In this document: in pieces, positions 22,016-30,095 of the stretch
How positions within the stretch are numbered: the stretch's first letter is position 1
Layout of the letters: every line of letters starts with the position of its first letter
From: a virus
Length of the DNA: 64,000 nt
Reading direction: 5' to 3' (one strand)
IMG/VR virus record: IMGVR_UViG_3300037042_002125
Location: 62,001 to 126,000 of that record
Position numbers and translations under genes: made by a program
The notes under the pieces: model-generated
The model's database searches: none
What the model was told of the DNA's origin: nothing
What the model saw: only the letters and a program-made list of their open reading frames with translations

Positions 22016-22426
22016 TCAGGCGATAACGCCAATGTCAATTGTGAGGCCGTTAGTGGTTAGCCGGATGCGGCCTGTGGCCTTGCTAATGTCAACTGTCAAG
22101 TCTGCCACGCTTGTTGCAGCGTTCATCTTTGATATGCGTGTTTTGCGAATGGGCTTGGTGGATCCTTGGTTATCTGCTCCACCCCCAATAGGGTCCCAGT
22201 CAAAGTCATTGTTGGCGTAACGTACACCCTCGTCTGTCTTGCGTTGAGTGATAAGTCCATTCTTGACCATGCGATGGATCAGAGACTCGAAACCCTTGCG
22301 ACCTGCAGTTTCGACTTTAATAGCCGTCACCAGGCTTGCCATAGACAGAGCGCAGTTATGGGATGCGTTCAGAAAACTTACAACACGGGCGCGCTGTTCG
22401 GCGGCTTGTACAAGATTGCGTGACAT
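22016..22426 (-). CDS. Putative winged-helix protein, 136 aa
   Basis: Residues about 10-68 read like a small winged helix-turn-helix: ARVVSFLNASHNCALSMASL, then VETAGRKGFESLIHRMVKNG and a wing LITQRKTDEGVRY. The C-terminal half is a separate beta-rich segment (ADLTVDISKATGRIRLTTNG). If the reading is right it binds DNA and may regulate phage genes; the evidence is pattern only. It sits within the long leftward operon. Confidence 0.65.
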   Translation of the reverse strand: MSRNLVQAAEQRARVVSFLNASHNCALSMASLVTAIKVETAGRKGFESLIHRMVKNGLITQRKTDEGVRYANNDFDWDPIGGGADNQGSTKPIRKTRISKMNAATSVADLTVDISKATGRIRLTTNGLTIDIGVIA

Positions 22427-22435
22427 AAAGGTTCC

Positions 22436-22858
22436 TTATTGAAGTGTGGTAGATGCTGTGTGCTCGACTGGTGCTACTGTATAACGTGGCACAGGGGTGA
22501 TTAGCTTAGGGCCAAATGTCTTGGACTTAGCTAGAGACGACAGGATTGGGACTTGATCCAGAATAAGTTTACGTGCGGCGTTGTGCGCCGGACTTGCTTT
22601 GGAGTAGCCGTCGATCTTGGCGCGGTACAAGATGTTGATCACCTTAATGCCCCATTTGATGACTGCGTAGAGATTGCCAGTATCACCGCTGTAGACTTCG
22701 GCGTGGGTCGCATCGTACTCGTTGGTCTGCATGTGACGGATTGCATTGCAGACAGCGTTATTGGGATAGGCTGAGTGCGTCACCTTGACCACCACCTCGC
22801 CGCGATAGTAAACACTCATCACAGGACGTGTGGTGTAGATTGTTTGTGCTTTTGCCAT
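22436..22858 (-). CDS. Hypothetical protein, 140 aa
   Basis: Start at MAKAQTIYTTRPVMS (ATG 22858) after GGAGAAACG; the frame is open further but would overlap the preceding gene. Mixed alpha/beta (VMSVYYRGEVVVKVTHSAYP; GNLYAVIKWGIKVINILYRA) with a Pro/Thr tail. Unknown. Confidence 0.75.
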   Translation of the reverse strand: MAKAQTIYTTRPVMSVYYRGEVVVKVTHSAYPNNAVCNAIRHMQTNEYDATHAEVYSGDTGNLYAVIKWGIKVINILYRAKIDGYSKASPAHNAARKLILDQVPILSSLAKSKTFGPKLITPVPRYTVAPVEHTASTTLQ

Positions 22859-22874
22859 TACGTTTCTCCGATCA

Positions 22875-23381
22875 TTAAGGTGTGAAAATAAACAAGCAAG
22901 AACGGTCCTTGTACCGATACATGCTAACGCGGAACTTAAAGGACTTTCCTGCATAGCCCCATTGAGCAATGTGCGAATAGCTCATGTCCTTCATATGAGC
23001 CAACTCTTTGCGAACTTCAAGGCCACCCATTGCCCTAAGCACTTGCTTCATGGTCAAGTCTAGGAATCGAGCTTCAATCTTCAACACACGAGGCGTCCTT
23101 GTAAAGGGATCTGGCTCTTCTGAACGCATGACCTTGATGGGGTTGGCCTCGATGCGTTGGATAAACACGTCGTACACTCGACGAAGTGTAACAGGCATTT
23201 TTACTTTGGACGTAATCAAACTCTTGTTAGTGCTGTTACCACGTAACAAGTCCAACCGCTTAATACGATCTTGCTCGTCTTCACGCGCAGCTCTGTACTC
23301 ACGTTGTGTTTCTAAGTCTCCTAAAACAACGTGTGCATGGGAACGAGTAGCAACTTTGCGTTTTTTGTTTTGCTGTGCCAT
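22875..23381 (-). CDS. Basic hypothetical protein, 168 aa
   Basis: The N-terminus is a basic, likely disordered stretch (MAQQNKKRKVATRSHAH), followed by a charged helix (REYRAAREDEQDRIKRLDLL) and an ordered C-terminal domain (GGLEVRKELAHMKDMSYSHI). The nuclear-localisation-like KKRK is coincidental in a phage. Possible nucleic-acid binder; no family recognised. Confidence 0.75.
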   Translation of the reverse strand: MAQQNKKRKVATRSHAHVVLGDLETQREYRAAREDEQDRIKRLDLLRGNSTNKSLITSKVKMPVTLRRVYDVFIQRIEANPIKVMRSEEPDPFTRTPRVLKIEARFLDLTMKQVLRAMGGLEVRKELAHMKDMSYSHIAQWGYAGKSFKFRVSMYRYKDRSCLFIFTP

Positions 23382-23389
23382 GATAGTTC

Positions 23390-23920
23390 CTAAGCATGTG
23401 ATGAACGGTTGTCGAACTCTCGGGTACTCTCATACCCTTGTGCATTGTTGCGAATCAATGCAAGCGGAATGCCCCCGCCTTTAGATAAAAGGCTCTGTCG
23501 TCTGTACTTATCCCAATCAATGATAGACCATATGTCACCAAAGAGTAAGTAGTTAGAGGCCTCCATGCCTATCATTGATACCAACACACGGCGTTCATCT
23601 TCTGGCAACGAAGATTGAAACTTGTCGTTGTGGTCAGACGACGTCAAGTGGTTTCGGATCTTCAAAGCCTCTATTTCCGCAATTGCTTCTGGCCGCCGTG
23701 TTGTGCCAGTTTGGTCTCGGGTAAGCCAGCCGTTGACCGGTGTAATGTTGACTTCAACCATGCCGTGGGGCTCACCACCCCACACTGGCTTCAACACACG
23801 GTTCCAAGTGTGCCAGTAACCGTCCCACTTGTAAGGACGAGCAATTAAAAGCTGCTCAAACTTTGTAAGAGGACGGTCCGCAAGCTTGGACCAATACTCT
23901 ATTTGATCATGAATTGACAT
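23390..23920 (-). CDS. Hypothetical protein, 176 aa
   Basis: Helical N-terminus (MSIHDQIEYWSKLADRPLTK) followed by PYKWDGYWHTWNRVLKPVW, unusually rich in tryptophan, then a small domain with VEVNITPVNGWLTRDQTG. Eight bases from the next gene. I see no catalytic motif. Confidence 0.8.
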   Translation of the reverse strand: MSIHDQIEYWSKLADRPLTKFEQLLIARPYKWDGYWHTWNRVLKPVWGGEPHGMVEVNITPVNGWLTRDQTGTTRRPEAIAEIEALKIRNHLTSSDHNDKFQSSLPEDERRVLVSMIGMEASNYLLFGDIWSIIDWDKYRRQSLLSKGGGIPLALIRNNAQGYESTREFDNRSSHA

Positions 23921-23937
23921 AACGTATCTCCGGTTGG

Positions 23938-24288
23938 TTAAAAAATAGGCAATGTGCCCAGGAACGAAAAGCCGATGTTGTTAACGGCCAGAACAGAAAA
24001 CTTGTCTGGACCAAAGTCGTTAGCCTTTACCAGAAACAAATCACCTACGCTGGTACTGCGTTGACCCTCCGCCCAGGGCTTGTCGATGTTCTGCGTATTG
24101 CGGAACGCATCTTCAAGAGAGCGGTCAATATCACGCGGCCCCATTGCGTAGACTATTTCGGCAACAGGACTGTATGCCCCTTTGATCTGCGCTTCTGTAG
24201 GCAGTGTAGTGCAGCCACTAAGCATGTCAGAGATCATAGGCTTCTTGTAATGCCACACATGGACTTCGATTCTGTTCAACTTACTCAT
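23938..24288 (-). CDS. Hypothetical protein, 116 aa
   Basis: Two adjacent ATGs (24291, 24288) follow GAGGAAG; the second has the better spacing. An open frame far upstream is the antisense-like shadow of the preceding gene. Contains IEVHVWHYKKPMISDMLSGC and a C-terminal DLFLVKANDFGPDKFSVLAV. Overlaps the zinc-motif gene by eight bases. Unknown. Confidence 0.75.
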   Translation of the reverse strand: MSKLNRIEVHVWHYKKPMISDMLSGCTTLPTEAQIKGAYSPVAEIVYAMGPRDIDRSLEDAFRNTQNIDKPWAEGQRSTSVGDLFLVKANDFGPDKFSVLAVNNIGFSFLGTLPIF

Positions 24289-24520
24289 CATCTTCCTCCT
24301 CGTCTTCGTCTTGATCTGCAAACACAATGTCAAAGCAAACGCCGCACATATTGCTGATGGCGAACTCCTTGACCTCCTCTTCCGTACGCACGTTCTGATC
24401 GTTCGGAACGTTCTTGCAGATGACGCATACAATGCGCTCACGTGCCTCCGTTAATGAGATTCCATGGACTGGCTTGATCAACTCATCAAGCAGTCTTACT
24501 ATCGCAGGGGATTGCGACAT
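24281..24520 (-). CDS. Small protein with paired CxxC motifs and acidic tail, 79 aa
   Basis: Start at MSQSPAIVRLLDEL (ATG 24520) after AAGGAG. CVIC near residue 32 and CGVC near 59 form a likely zinc ribbon, and the protein ends in a run of Asp/Glu (DQDEDEEEDDE). Acidic small zinc proteins in phages sometimes bind host RNA polymerase or other machinery, but no homology is visible here. Confidence 0.75.
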   Translation of the reverse strand: MSQSPAIVRLLDELIKPVHGISLTEARERIVCVICKNVPNDQNVRTEEEVKEFAISNMCGVCFDIVFADQDEDEEEDDE

Positions 24521-24536
24521 AACGTTTCTCCTTAAG

Positions 24537-24806
24537 TTAGATGCCGAGAACAAAGTGACAGAACTTACCGGTGGTGCGCGAGCGCAACATCTGCTTAAGT
24601 TTTTTCTGGTTCAGGTGGGTGCGGCGTTTCCACATGCGCCAAAACTCAACGCTCTCACGTTCCTGAGAACGCGAAACAAGATCATGGCACTCGCTGGGTG
24701 CATTGAACGCATCAACGTCCTCATGCTGCTCGTGCTCTGCGCGGTGCTTGCTGTAGATTGCACTGGCCAGAGTGCTGGCCGTGTCAGGCTGTAGACGTGT
24801 TGCCAT
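24537..24806 (-). CDS. Hypothetical protein, 89 aa
   Basis: Start at MATRLQPDTASTL (ATG 24806) after CAGGAGAC. Helical, polar, with a basic Trp-containing C-terminal half (VEFWRMWKRRTHLNQKKLKQ) that could contact nucleic acid. The start follows the previous stop by one base. Confidence 0.7.
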   Translation of the reverse strand: MATRLQPDTASTLASAIYSKHRAEHEQHEDVDAFNAPSECHDLVSRSQERESVEFWRMWKRRTHLNQKKLKQMLRSRTTGKFCHFVLGI

Positions 24807-24807
24807 G

Positions 24808-25209
24808 TTAGCGGTCTCCTGCAATGTAGCGGTTAAAGTATTCAACCGACTGTTCGTCGAAACCTTCTAGCCGGCCATGCTCGCCATCTTCAAAGTGCTC
24901 GAAGGCCTTACGATCTGCTTCGTCGAATACTTCCTCGCAATATCGAGTAGTAGAACTGGGAACGACCGCATTGTTCCACGAAGAACCAAACATTGGGTCG
25001 TCGTACCTTGGCAGCCAAATCCAGCGACTGTTGTCAGCGTCCCATGCAATGCTTGCCATAAGCAAGTTGAACTGATTCAGCACAAGCCCGATTCCGAGCC
25101 ACGTTTCTTTGTCAACACACAAGGGCATACCTTGGTGTATTACTCGGCACTTGCCGGTGCTGCGAGTAAAAGACATGTAGGTCTCAGGGGTTTTTACTTG
25201 GTACTTCAT
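24808..25209 (-). CDS. Hypothetical protein, 133 aa
   Basis: Begins MKYQVKTPETYMSF, with a Trp-rich middle (NSRWIWLPRYDDPMFGSSWN) and an acidic C-terminal half (FDEADRKAFEHFEDGEHGRL). Preceded by GGAGAGACG. No recognised domain. Confidence 0.8.
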   Translation of the reverse strand: MKYQVKTPETYMSFTRSTGKCRVIHQGMPLCVDKETWLGIGLVLNQFNLLMASIAWDADNSRWIWLPRYDDPMFGSSWNNAVVPSSTTRYCEEVFDEADRKAFEHFEDGEHGRLEGFDEQSVEYFNRYIAGDR

Positions 25210-25239
25210 AACGTCTCTCCTAAAGTTGAAAACTTAGAC

Positions 25240-25383
25240 CTAGCACCACGCCCAAAAGGCGCGAACGATTTTGCCGATGCGCTGAGTAAACGGCCTGTAC
25301 CAAGGGCTGGACAGGTTAGGCAGGTCGTCGTTGAAATAAGCGCAGGGCTTGAATTGCATTGTGGGGAGTTTGGAGGGTTTCAT
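25240..25383 (-). CDS. Small protein, 47 aa
   Basis: A short frame in the 200-base gap: ATG 25383 follows AAGGAAC and reads MKPSKLPTMQFKPC... to VRAFWAWC and a TAG. The ribosome-binding site, fit to the gap and same strand as its neighbours argue that it is real. Proline- and aromatic-rich; function unknown. Confidence 0.6.
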   Translation of the reverse strand: MKPSKLPTMQFKPCAYFNDDLPNLSSPWYRPFTQRIGKIVRAFWAWC

Positions 25384-25410
25384 GATGTGTAAGTTCCTTG
25401 TTTAAGTTGA

Positions 25411-25746
25411 TTACTCGCCGCCACCTGGCGTGAGGTCTAAGTCTGCGCCGTCTGTTGAGCTGGGCATACGCAGGCCTGTCAGCAGGTCAAGGTCACCAGG
25501 TTGCAAGGGCGGAAGCTTTCTAAGTATGTCTGCAATCTTGTCCAATGCCTCTTGTGTTAACAACAGGCCGCTAAGAAGCTGCTCGGCAACTTCGATCGTC
25601 TCAATGCCTGCCAAGGCGTGTTGCAGCTCTCGTATCTGCTTGGCTGCGTTGATTGCAGATACATGCCGCTGCGACGCAGTAAGTATGTCAAACGGAACGT
25701 CTCGTCCCATAACAGGTTCTGCTTTAGGCGCTTTTCTAACTACCAT
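25411..25746 (-). CDS. Hypothetical protein, 111 aa
   Basis: Start at MVVRKAPKAEPVMG (ATG 25746) after GGAGAG; an in-frame ATG at 25800 lies in the leader palindrome and is rejected. A long helix (HVSAINAAKQIRELQHALAG) suggests coiled-coil packing. First gene behind the sigma70-like promoter and operator-like palindrome at 25766-25836. Confidence 0.75.
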   Translation of the reverse strand: MVVRKAPKAEPVMGRDVPFDILTASQRHVSAINAAKQIRELQHALAGIETIEVAEQLLSGLLLTQEALDKIADILRKLPPLQPGDLDLLTGLRMPSSTDGADLDLTPGGGE

Positions 25747-25765
25747 AACATCTCTCCAGTTAGTT

Positions 25766-25790
25766 AAGTGTATAAACCGTTTATACACTT
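25766..25790 (-). promoter_or_regulatory. Perfect 25-base palindrome (operator candidate)
   Basis: Twelve-base arms AAGTGTATAAAC and GTTTATACACTT around a single base, between the promoter at 25819 and the 111-aa gene. The core TATAAACGGTTTATA recalls the dyad at 11549. It could bind a dimeric repressor or fold in the 5' leader. Confidence 0.6.
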
Positions 25791-25818
25791 TTACGGTCAC
25801 TGTTTCTACTCAGCGTGT

Positions 25819-25836
25819 CCGTAGTTTATTTTAGCA
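25819..25836 (-). promoter_or_regulatory. Sigma70-like promoter, TGCTAAAATAAACTACGG
   Basis: Third copy of the leftward promoter type (compare 11583 and 19391), with -10 TGCTAAAAT and the shared block AAACTACGGACAC downstream. The GCGCGATTTC just upstream also matches GCGCGTTTTC at 19411-19420. Confidence 0.55.
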
Positions 25837-25920
25837 GGAAATCGCGCTTTCTACTGGAGAAATCACCGATTTTAGCAAAAAAGACGCAGAAAAAGCACAT
25901 TTTTGCAGTAGAAAAGCGCA

Positions 25921-25971
25921 GAAAAGCCCCTGAAATGTTGCTTATTTTAACAGCAGATTTAGGGGCTTTTC
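25921..25971. terminator. Bidirectional terminator-like hairpin
   Basis: GAAAAGCCCCT (25921-25931) pairs with AGGGGCTTTTC (25961-25971), eleven base pairs, with an inner TGTT/AACA pairing. U-rich on either strand. It ends the leftward transcript from 26131. Between here and 26130 there are two more inverted repeats (TACTGG/CCAGTA at 26024-26048 and GGTTGGGA/TCCCAGCC at 26083-26109) but no gene. Confidence 0.65.
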
Positions 25972-26082
25972 AGTGGAGGTCTTGATCATAACGTGGGTCC
26001 GTGTAGGTCGTACCTACTGAGATTACTGGTCCTTATTGTGGTCCAGTAGATTGGTTTGTTCTACGGCGTACATACGGATAAG

Positions 26083-26109
26083 GGCTGGGAAAGTAAAACA
26101 ATCCCAACC
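26083..26109 (-). terminator. Hairpin downstream of the 222-aa gene
   Basis: Minus strand GGTTGGGA-TTGTTTTACTT-TCCCAGCC, beginning about 22 bases after the stop at 26131. Weak U-tract; probably the first of two terminators in this gap. Confidence 0.4.
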
Positions 26110-26130
26110 CTTCATCAACTACCAAAAGGT

Positions 26131-26799
26131 TTATTCCCCTTGGCTATCAATAGCAACGGCTTGTATAAGCGGAGCATCTGCCGCAGGGGTTGCAGTCGGT
26201 GCAGGTGCAGTCTCAGGCATAGTCACTGTCGTAACCTCTTCTACTTGCATTGATGGGAAAGCCTGCAAGCTGTCAAGGATAGCCACAACTTGCAGTTGGA
26301 TCGGCACGGCGCCGAACAGCTTCGGATTCTCGCCCTTGCCCGCACGGTCCATGTAGTCAGCTTGGGCTGCGTCGGCTTGCTCCAAGAAGTCAGCGCCTTG
26401 GTCGCTTATGATCACAAAGCCTGTGAACAGAGACGGTGGGAAAATCGTCTTTACTTCAACTACTGGATCAGGCAGTTGAATTTGTTGGCTACCTGCGTCA
26501 AGCTCAGCAAATACGTCTTCTGACTCTGTGTAGGTAACAACAGATTCTTTGGGGATGCAGAAGATGCGGTTCTTCTCACCCTCACCTGGTAGCTTGTACT
26601 CGATGATGTCGATGCGGTCATCTGCGAACAGCTGAGTAACAATGCCTCGGAGGTTAGCGAATTTGACGTCGTCTTCCTCCAAGCCTTCAATCTCACCGAC
26701 CTTGGTCGCGAGGTATGTAGAGATGTCAACAAGCTTGACACCCTTTTTCTTTTCGATGATTTTGACAATAAGTTTGCCAAGTTTTGCTGCGTCTGCCAT
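26131..26799 (-). CDS. Hypothetical protein with possible N-terminal winged helix, 222 aa
   Basis: Residues 1-75 are helical and end in a turn-strand pattern (GIVTQLFADDRIDIIEYKLP) that could be a winged-helix unit; the middle is beta-rich, and the last 45 residues are a Pro/Ala/Thr linker-like tail (AVAIDSQGE end). An ACTGTAAATT element stands about 50 bases upstream and terminators follow, so it is a single-gene transcript, probably late. No family recognised. Confidence 0.8.
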   Translation of the reverse strand: MADAAKLGKLIVKIIEKKKGVKLVDISTYLATKVGEIEGLEEDDVKFANLRGIVTQLFADDRIDIIEYKLPGEGEKNRIFCIPKESVVTYTESEDVFAELDAGSQQIQLPDPVVEVKTIFPPSLFTGFVIISDQGADFLEQADAAQADYMDRAGKGENPKLFGAVPIQLQVVAILDSLQAFPSMQVEEVTTVTMPETAPAPTATPAADAPLIQAVAIDSQGE

Positions 26800-26846
26800 T
26801 TTGATTTCCTTCGAGTTAAAAATTATTGGTTGGTGGGTACTTAACG

Positions 26847-26857
26847 AATTTACAGTT
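26847..26857 (-). promoter_or_regulatory. ACTGTAAATT late-promoter-like element
   Basis: AACTGTAAATT on the minus strand, just past the stop of the 140-aa gene and about 48 bases before the 222-aa gene. Confidence 0.5.
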
Positions 26858-26870
26858 TATGAGAAGTGAT

Positions 26871-27293
26871 CTACGATACAAAATCCTCCACGGAGTCTAC
26901 GCCGTCAACTGTACTGATTATCTCTACGTTCTCAAACCTGTCTGGGGGAAAGCCAACGTAGAATCCACTCTTGATATCCAGGAATGCAAAAGCAATCTTG
27001 ACGGGAGGTTTTTCTGCGGCTTCCTTGCCAAATAACGCCAGCGTCATAGCAGGCATTCTCAAGCCTACTTTGCCGCGAAGTCGTTTAGCCTTTGGCACAT
27101 CATCCCAGTGTGGGAACTCTCGATCTGCAGAACCTTTGTCTGGCCCACCATCCTTTTCAAGTGTTTGCTGGGTGACGTTGATAATCACTTGAGCAGCAAA
27201 ATGAACAGGCGCAGGCAATTCATAGTTATTGGAAAAGCAGGTAGCCCAATGTCCTTGTCTTGATTGTATTAGAAATACAGTTGGGGTAGTCAT
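26871..27293 (-). CDS. Hypothetical protein, 140 aa
   Basis: Beta-rich in the first half (TVFLIQSRQGHWATCFSNNY) and second (VKIAFAFLDIKSGFYVGFPP). The fold may be a small single domain with Trp19 in a conserved-looking GHWATC motif. No function recognised. It lies between the basic protein at 27321 and a promoter-like element. Confidence 0.8.
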   Translation of the reverse strand: MTTPTVFLIQSRQGHWATCFSNNYELPAPVHFAAQVIINVTQQTLEKDGGPDKGSADREFPHWDDVPKAKRLRGKVGLRMPAMTLALFGKEAAEKPPVKIAFAFLDIKSGFYVGFPPDRFENVEIISTVDGVDSVEDFVS

Positions 27294-27320
27294 CTTGTAG
27301 ATCCGGAGTTTAGATTGCGA

Positions 27321-27968
27321 TCACTCTGCCTCTTTTGCTTTCAGCAAGGCTTTGAGGTCTGCTGCAGATGGAAAATCTTTGATCTTCGTAAACGCCGCTG
27401 CCATGAATTTCACTGGCTTGCGAATTGCGCGATACATCGGATCTTTCTTTTCCAAGAGTTTGGCCTTCTTTTCGTTTACCTTTACCTTCACTTCCTTTAG
27501 GCCGACCTTGATAGCGCCTGTGTCCCTGCTAATTGCAATGCGGAACAGAGCCTGTACCATTGTCCCACCAGGTAGGCGTTTGGCTTCATTGCGAACGAAA
27601 GATGCGCCAGCAAAACGAATGGCCATCTTACGATGCGTATCTGGGTCCCACATAGCGAGATCAACAGTCTTTGCATCTGGGTTCTTAGCGTTGCCCTTGA
27701 TGCGGACTGCCTTCATATCGGTGAACAGGCCATCTTTTCCGTATGCAAGCAAAGTGCGAACAAAGAATGGCTTCGTACCTTCTGGAGCCTTGAAAACGTG
27801 CCCAGGTTTCTTAACCTTCTTTTTGGATTTCTTGCCGCTGGCTTTATTTGCCGCGCGAGCAAGTTGAGCTTTCTGGATCGGGGTCAATTCCTTGCCAGCT
27901 TTCTTTCCTGTTGCTTTCACTTCTTTGCTAGTCTTGGCTTTCGGCGCAGACTTTTTTGCTTTCTTCAT
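27321..27968 (-). CDS. Basic protein with histone-like N-terminal tail, 215 aa
   Basis: Start at MKKAKKSAPKAKTSK (ATG 27968) after AAAGGAAAC. The first 65 residues are Lys/Ala-rich like H1-type tails (KASGKKSKKKVKKPGH). The rest is an ordered basic domain (KPFFVRTLLAYGKDGLFTDM; FRIAISRDTGAIKVGLKEVK). It is a third tail-bearing basic protein besides those at 6830 and 18367. Likely nucleic-acid binding, perhaps packaged with DNA. An ACTGTAAATA element precedes it by 40 bases. Confidence 0.8.
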   Translation of the reverse strand: MKKAKKSAPKAKTSKEVKATGKKAGKELTPIQKAQLARAANKASGKKSKKKVKKPGHVFKAPEGTKPFFVRTLLAYGKDGLFTDMKAVRIKGNAKNPDAKTVDLAMWDPDTHRKMAIRFAGASFVRNEAKRLPGGTMVQALFRIAISRDTGAIKVGLKEVKVKVNEKKAKLLEKKDPMYRAIRKPVKFMAAAFTKIKDFPSAADLKALLKAKEAE

Positions 27969-28008
27969 CTTGTTTCCTTTGGTTAAGATTAAGGGGTTTT
28001 GCACTGTT

Positions 28009-28019
28009 TATTTACAGTT
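28009..28019 (-). promoter_or_regulatory. ACTGTAAATA late-promoter-like element
   Basis: AACTGTAAATA on the minus strand, 40 bases before the basic protein gene and touching the stop of the J-domain gene. Confidence 0.55.
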
Positions 28020-28918
28020 TAAACAGAAGTTAGGTTCGTGCTAATTCTTTCGAATAGAGTCAACTTCAATCTCAAATCATCTATCGAATCCGTCACAGCT
28101 TCTTGGAAAGCTTGCTCGGCTTTAGCTTCACTTACTTGTTTAGCTTTGAGCATCTGGGATAAGAACGACTTGTCAAACTCTGCAGCCTCCTGCTTGACCT
28201 TAAGCAATGCCTCTTTGGCCTTTTTCTTCTTTCCCCTAAGTCTCTCAAGTATGTTCCTCTTAGGGTGCCCGGACTTGTACTCCTCAGCCCTTTTGATCAT
28301 GTCAATAAGAACGTTGATATCACCTATCTCATACGCAAGCTTGCCTGCGTAAAATATCTCAGCTAAATAATCGTCGTTGCCATTCTTGTCAGGGTGGCAC
28401 AGAGACGACAGCTTCTTGTACAGCTTCTTAATTTTGGTTGCTGACCTCTTCTCTCTTAGCTGGGCTTTCTCGCGTTCTTTGTCATGTTCTCGTGTATTGT
28501 TTATGTGTAGCTTGATCTCCTCGTCTAAGTCACGCTCACCAGTAGGGTCCTTTATTGGGTCCATCTTTAACTGGCTGTCGTGCTTACGCCTAGCTTCCAT
28601 CAGTTGGTTTTGTAGGTCAACCAACACAGATACTTGGTCCTTGTACTTTAGTTCAAGTCCACGTATAAGAGTCATTGCCTGTGTCTGCTTTGTGTTTAGA
28701 TCATGATTTAGCTTCTGTACATCACGGGCCACCATTTCATAGCTTACAGTTTCCAAATCAATCTCGTAATCAAACACGTAGATGACGGAGGGCAAGTATG
28801 ATCCTGTGTAAGGTGATTTAGGCTTAAGTTGGTTGGTCCAGCCTTTGTGTATGAAAGACTCGTTGAGTAAGATGTTTGTGGAGAAAGGACTTGTAGATGT
28901 GCTGTAGAAAATTCCCAT
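28019..28918 (-). CDS. J-domain (DnaJ-like) protein, 299 aa
   Basis: A J-domain lies at about residues 160-212: KKLYKKLSSLCHPDKNGNDD contains the HPD triad (175-177) that stimulates Hsp70 ATPase, followed by a helix AGKLAYEIGDINVLIDMI. Long charged coiled-coil helices flank it (residues 65-155 and 215-299). An internal J-domain with coiled coils is unusual compared with host DnaJ and lacks the Gly/Phe and zinc regions. It would recruit host DnaK for virion assembly or other remodelling. The N-terminal 45 residues are Ser/Thr/Pro-rich. Confidence 0.8.
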   Translation of the reverse strand: MGIFYSTSTSPFSTNILLNESFIHKGWTNQLKPKSPYTGSYLPSVIYVFDYEIDLETVSYEMVARDVQKLNHDLNTKQTQAMTLIRGLELKYKDQVSVLVDLQNQLMEARRKHDSQLKMDPIKDPTGERDLDEEIKLHINNTREHDKEREKAQLREKRSATKIKKLYKKLSSLCHPDKNGNDDYLAEIFYAGKLAYEIGDINVLIDMIKRAEEYKSGHPKRNILERLRGKKKKAKEALLKVKQEAAEFDKSFLSQMLKAKQVSEAKAEQAFQEAVTDSIDDLRLKLTLFERISTNLTSV

Positions 28919-28933
28919 AGGCTAACCTGTAGG

Positions 28934-29272
28934 TCATCGCTTTCGCCACTTGAAACCAAAGCAAAGCTCTTGCATCTTGCGGTGGAACCAGTTGGGTTCG
29001 TTGTCCTTGTCTGGGTGAAGCATGAAGTTGGTGGTTATGTAAACTACCCACTCGCTCTTTTCAGGCACTCTCAGAGTAGATGTGTAAAACCCGCCCTCGA
29101 TCCGGTTGACCTGATCTAAGATAGACTTACGCAAGCGCCGCCTATCTCGCCACGACCACAGAAGACGAAGCAAGATGATTGCCCACAGGACGGTCATGCC
29201 AACAGCCCATACCATAAACTTGGTTTCGGTCGCGAAGCACAGTGGGCCAACCGTTGCGTAGCACTCGTTCAT
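28934..29272 (-). CDS. Single-span membrane protein, 112 aa
   Basis: Start at MNECYATVGPLCFATE (29272), in TAATG overlap with the preceding stop and after GAGGGGAA. One hydrophobic helix (FMVWAVGMTVLWAIILLRLL, about 20-40) is followed by a very basic stretch (WRDRRRLRKS) and a soluble C-terminal domain. Topology probably N-out, C-in. Function unknown. Confidence 0.75.
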   Translation of the reverse strand: MNECYATVGPLCFATETKFMVWAVGMTVLWAIILLRLLWSWRDRRRLRKSILDQVNRIEGGFYTSTLRVPEKSEWVVYITTNFMLHPDKDNEPNWFHRKMQELCFGFKWRKR

Positions 29273-29844
29273 TATTTTCCCCTCAAGGCGCTGACGACTT
29301 CCTGCCAATCCTTGTACGCTTCACCACCGTCGGTAATGCGTTGGCCCTTGTACGTCATGCCAGTGTCGTCTAGGATAAGAATCCCTTGTGGGAAGTCCTT
29401 AGTTGGGTACAGACAGAATTTCCCACGTACTAAGTGACTACCTTTGACAGTGTAACCAGTTAGTGGCGGCGCGGCCATAGGAACTTCTGGGAGGCTCGCG
29501 TCTCTTGGCTTCGTCGTCTCAAGACCTGCAAGCCATACGCGGGCGCACTCCCAACCGGCCTCGAATTCCTCACGGAGATCTGGGTCAATATCTATCCACC
29601 ACTTCTGAGTACGAGTATGAGCTGCGTTCTCCATTGCTTCTTTACTCTGTGCATAGGTGACAAACGGCCACTTGCTCCTGGGATTTACAACAGGTTTTGG
29701 TATATGCTCTATAGCCACAGGTACAAGGGTTTCCATTACATACGTGACCATGTCCTTGGTGGCTTGGGAGGATTGGTCGATGTCATTCTTTAACAAGCCT
29801 TGAACGTATTGGCGTATAAGGGCGTCAGGTGATTTATCTCTCAT
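29272..29844 (-). CDS. Hypothetical protein, 190 aa
   Basis: Two-part protein: a helical N-terminal half (LIRQYVQGLLKNDIDQSSQA; EEFEAGWECARVWLAGLETT) and a C-terminal beta-rich half (GKFCLYPTKDFPQGILILDD). The start overlaps the PC4-like gene's stop by four bases. No recognised motif. Confidence 0.8.
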   Translation of the reverse strand: MRDKSPDALIRQYVQGLLKNDIDQSSQATKDMVTYVMETLVPVAIEHIPKPVVNPRSKWPFVTYAQSKEAMENAAHTRTQKWWIDIDPDLREEFEAGWECARVWLAGLETTKPRDASLPEVPMAAPPLTGYTVKGSHLVRGKFCLYPTKDFPQGILILDDTGMTYKGQRITDGGEAYKDWQEVVSALRGK

Positions 29845-30095
29845 TTCTTTTCCTTCTTGTTGCGCTTTTCCAATTCAACTGCGTTTTCATCAATGGCTTG
29901 AAATTCAATTTTGAGGCGCTTGACGAATCCAACAACCTTGTCCTCTGGGATTGTAATGCCTTGCTTTGCGGGTAGCCAGGCCTCGCTACCTTTTGTTTTG
30001 TAAAACTTGCGGATGTTGATATGTTTTTCACCCCCGCTGGTTTTGAAAGAGCTTATCTCAAGCTTGGTACTGTCTGTTAATTTGAGGTCTGCCAT
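29841..30095 (-). CDS. PC4/YdbC-family ssDNA-binding protein, 84 aa
   Basis: The pattern LEISSFKTSGGEKHINIRKF-Y-K, then EAWLPAKQGITIPEDKVVGF matches the transcriptional coactivator p15 (PC4) fold: strand, INIRKFY strand, W-P-KQGI turn, then helix. Such proteins dimerise and bind single-stranded DNA, in bacteria and phages possibly at replication or transcription bubbles. The length of the core fits. A Lys/Glu-rich tail (EKRNKKEKK) follows. ATGA-linked to the 190-aa gene. Confidence 0.8.
   Translation of the reverse strand: MADLKLTDSTKLEISSFKTSGGEKHINIRKFYKTKGSEAWLPAKQGITIPEDKVVGFVKRLKIEFQAIDENAVELEKRNKKEKK

Noticed and set aside
28934-29272. HPDK in the membrane protein as a J-domain
   Set aside because: The flanking residues do not form the J-domain helices; it is probably chance beside the true J-domain gene at 28019.
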